Source: Leishmania infantum JPCM5
Taxonomy: Eukaryota; Euglenozoa; Kinetoplastea; Trypanosomatida; Trypanosomatidae
NCBI RefSeq assembly: GCF_000002875.2
Contig: NC_009404.2
Location: 409,501-473,500 of the forward strand
Length of the DNA: 64,000 bases
Direction: 5' to 3'
Each line of letters opens with the position of its first letter. Position 1 is the stretch's first letter. The notes under the pieces are model-generated. The model was not told the origin of the DNA. It did no database searches and saw only the letters and a program-made list of their open reading frames with translations. Both the position numbers and the translations under genes were made by a program. Positions 63,801 to 64,000 of this stretch are shown piece after piece.

Positions 63801-64000
63801 CTTCAGGGTCCGAAGAAGCGGCGCTGAGGCTTCTGCAGCGCCTCGAGAGTGCTGCGACTGTCGCATCGTCGTCGTCTGCGGCGCCACTCATGGGTTACCC
63901 GTGGTGCCCAGCGCACTCCTGGTGTGCAATGGGGCTTCTAGGCAGCCCATCTGTCTCGATGCGGGGGACACAGGGTGGCCCCGGATTTGCGGCCTGCCTC
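60875..64000 (+). CDS. MORN-repeat protein, C-terminus cut by window edge (at least 1042 aa)
   Basis: Reading from ATG 60875, the frame is open for all 1042 remaining codons and runs off the right edge, so the C-terminus is missing. An in-frame TAG lies just upstream and a splice acceptor 46 nt before. At least three MORN-type repeats (Y-x-G-x-[FYW]-x-x-G-x-x-H-G-x-G) are visible: YEGAFVRGRRHGRGRL at residue 426, YCGQWSAGLPHGFGA at 682 and FLGQYVNGKRHGPGTY at about 729. Between them are Ser/Ala/Pro-rich stretches typical of this genome. MORN repeats often mediate membrane or cytoskeletal association in protists; a catalytic domain such as a VPS9, kinase or lipase module could follow beyond the edge. 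No signal peptide is seen. Gene identity is unresolved, but coding status is firm because codon composition stays consistent throughout. Confidence 0.85.
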   Translation, partial: MASVSTSLQTSFGDAEENACLEVRGPLFTGVADRAPPPRVECVTYAKLPCKCAPGPPIVVVSSSPRPRSASPATPAAGNHLLTAPLPLQASAPPPSSSTEEVATSSAPLKPPAPKSTASVNEKGDSPFLAAQQFLFSSGASLLHYASPSFYLSLRSGVDANGGGSGTSASCVEVLSEEGQRNLLTSSTVAAALKERYDGVGATAVSGSSTGASGGSVDWKKIDWVRQQCRYTGEALLKSSVRTAHDGEEATRRESASHATDAAAVASPPLPSASSSSTPGSTEVGEKSVGARLMQSLLYPFTQPSAPPTPAVAAPAAALDNAVTGTVVPHGVGVMTYLLYCKPKTAGYGYPSGGSRSQTAGAGASSSPLLPMPPFLPPDLIPTAYCPPLTDIEITTAEDGLASSGTLAASPVPPVPHLLLLSLIVYEGAFVRGRRHGRGRLTAYGRMVLECTWSEDVPCLAVPWPISSAATSAASPAPTLWNVSAHVWAPAAAKPTLSLPHVSQNAPRACITNTDGTKAAEARRSPSCAPSGTWSVRATEAYMGSLMLATVASKKLLAKMEACMGSAGASLVAKAVTDLHGARYVALPVPHPWPSSDGVDLCDAFCGLGWANHVVLLPDGFGEAHFRADSGLARSAAPPASCTLTVSALGGLFQPPLWVPETSSAALFMHTSLPLPSSCWQYCGQWSAGLPHGFGAAAERLTDPTAASLASSASTAGAGPPQYPWRSLFLGQYVNGKRHGPGTYHGAQGSEATEVVLCGTWPRHGRSGTAAAAAARADEEQTAASVVLLPASFGSGVTRAAGFGAAAAASSPHSPPLSSSFFSVQCVCWSDSGADEGRKPECGSGSCGGGFFPVAKLRQSAAALSGMWEPLFRAVDDAVAGQSPTLLIGDEDPSDGTRGGCGGDEAAVSDASPSRKALLWRRACRVVDSFVVSPECVAVLSTFHACFAFVYGEDVAAVAAEEGATATTASATVTTPSGSEEAALRLLQRLESAATVASSSSAAPLMGYPWCPAHSWCAMGLLGSPSVSMRGTQGGPGFAACL

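Overview
The window looks like nuclear DNA of a Leishmania-type trypanosomatid (Leishmaniinae). The evidence is: eight long intron-free genes all on the + strand with no strand switch; GC-rich codons inside genes against T/C- and TG/CA-rich, microsatellite-laden spacers; polypyrimidine tracts followed by AG shortly before most start codons, as expected for trans-splicing of a polycistronic pre-mRNA; very large proteins padded with Ser/Ala/Gly/Gln low complexity; and dispersed ~0.55-0.6 kb retroposon-like repeats resembling SIDER elements. I cannot name the species. TAG, TGA and TAA all terminate genes here, so the genetic code is standard.

Left half (1-37 kb): after two coding-like but frame-broken islands (1-579 and about 3568-4044) come four genes of unknown function separated by very long spacers: 6782-7792 (336 aa), 12682-15369 (895 aa), 24102-27212 (1036 aa) and 32884-36915 (1343 aa). 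All four are low-complexity proteins, and all carry one copy of a short motif, W-x(9-11)-V-[DE]-S-P, suggesting an undescribed, anciently duplicated tandem family. Between the third and fourth is a nucleotide-sugar transporter of the UDP-galactose/LPG5 type (30037-31392), interrupted by an in-frame TAG after codon 38.

Repeats: three almost identical retroposon-like copies lie at 23251-23810 (minus), 31536-32126 (plus) and 39794-40382 (plus), with a diverged relative at about 9430-9890. The first two form an inverted pair around the 1036-aa and transporter genes; the last two form a direct pair around the 1343-aa gene. This geometry is associated with gene amplification in Leishmania.

Right half (41-64 kb): a compact gene array with spacers of 0.8-1.4 kb: a very basic protein (41670-42782) whose coding sequence contains a near-perfect 72-nt hairpin; a giant WDR24/SEA2-type GATOR2 subunit (43626-51569) with WD40 repeats, solenoid segments and a C-terminal zinc-ribbon/RING; a large ATAD5/Elg1-type AAA+ PCNA-unloader homologue (52553-59449) with five PIP-like hxxFF motifs; and a MORN-repeat protein (60875 onward) that runs off the right edge. 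The genes share a transcription unit but no obvious pathway, which is normal for trypanosomatids; control is expected to be post-transcriptional, through the long UTRs.
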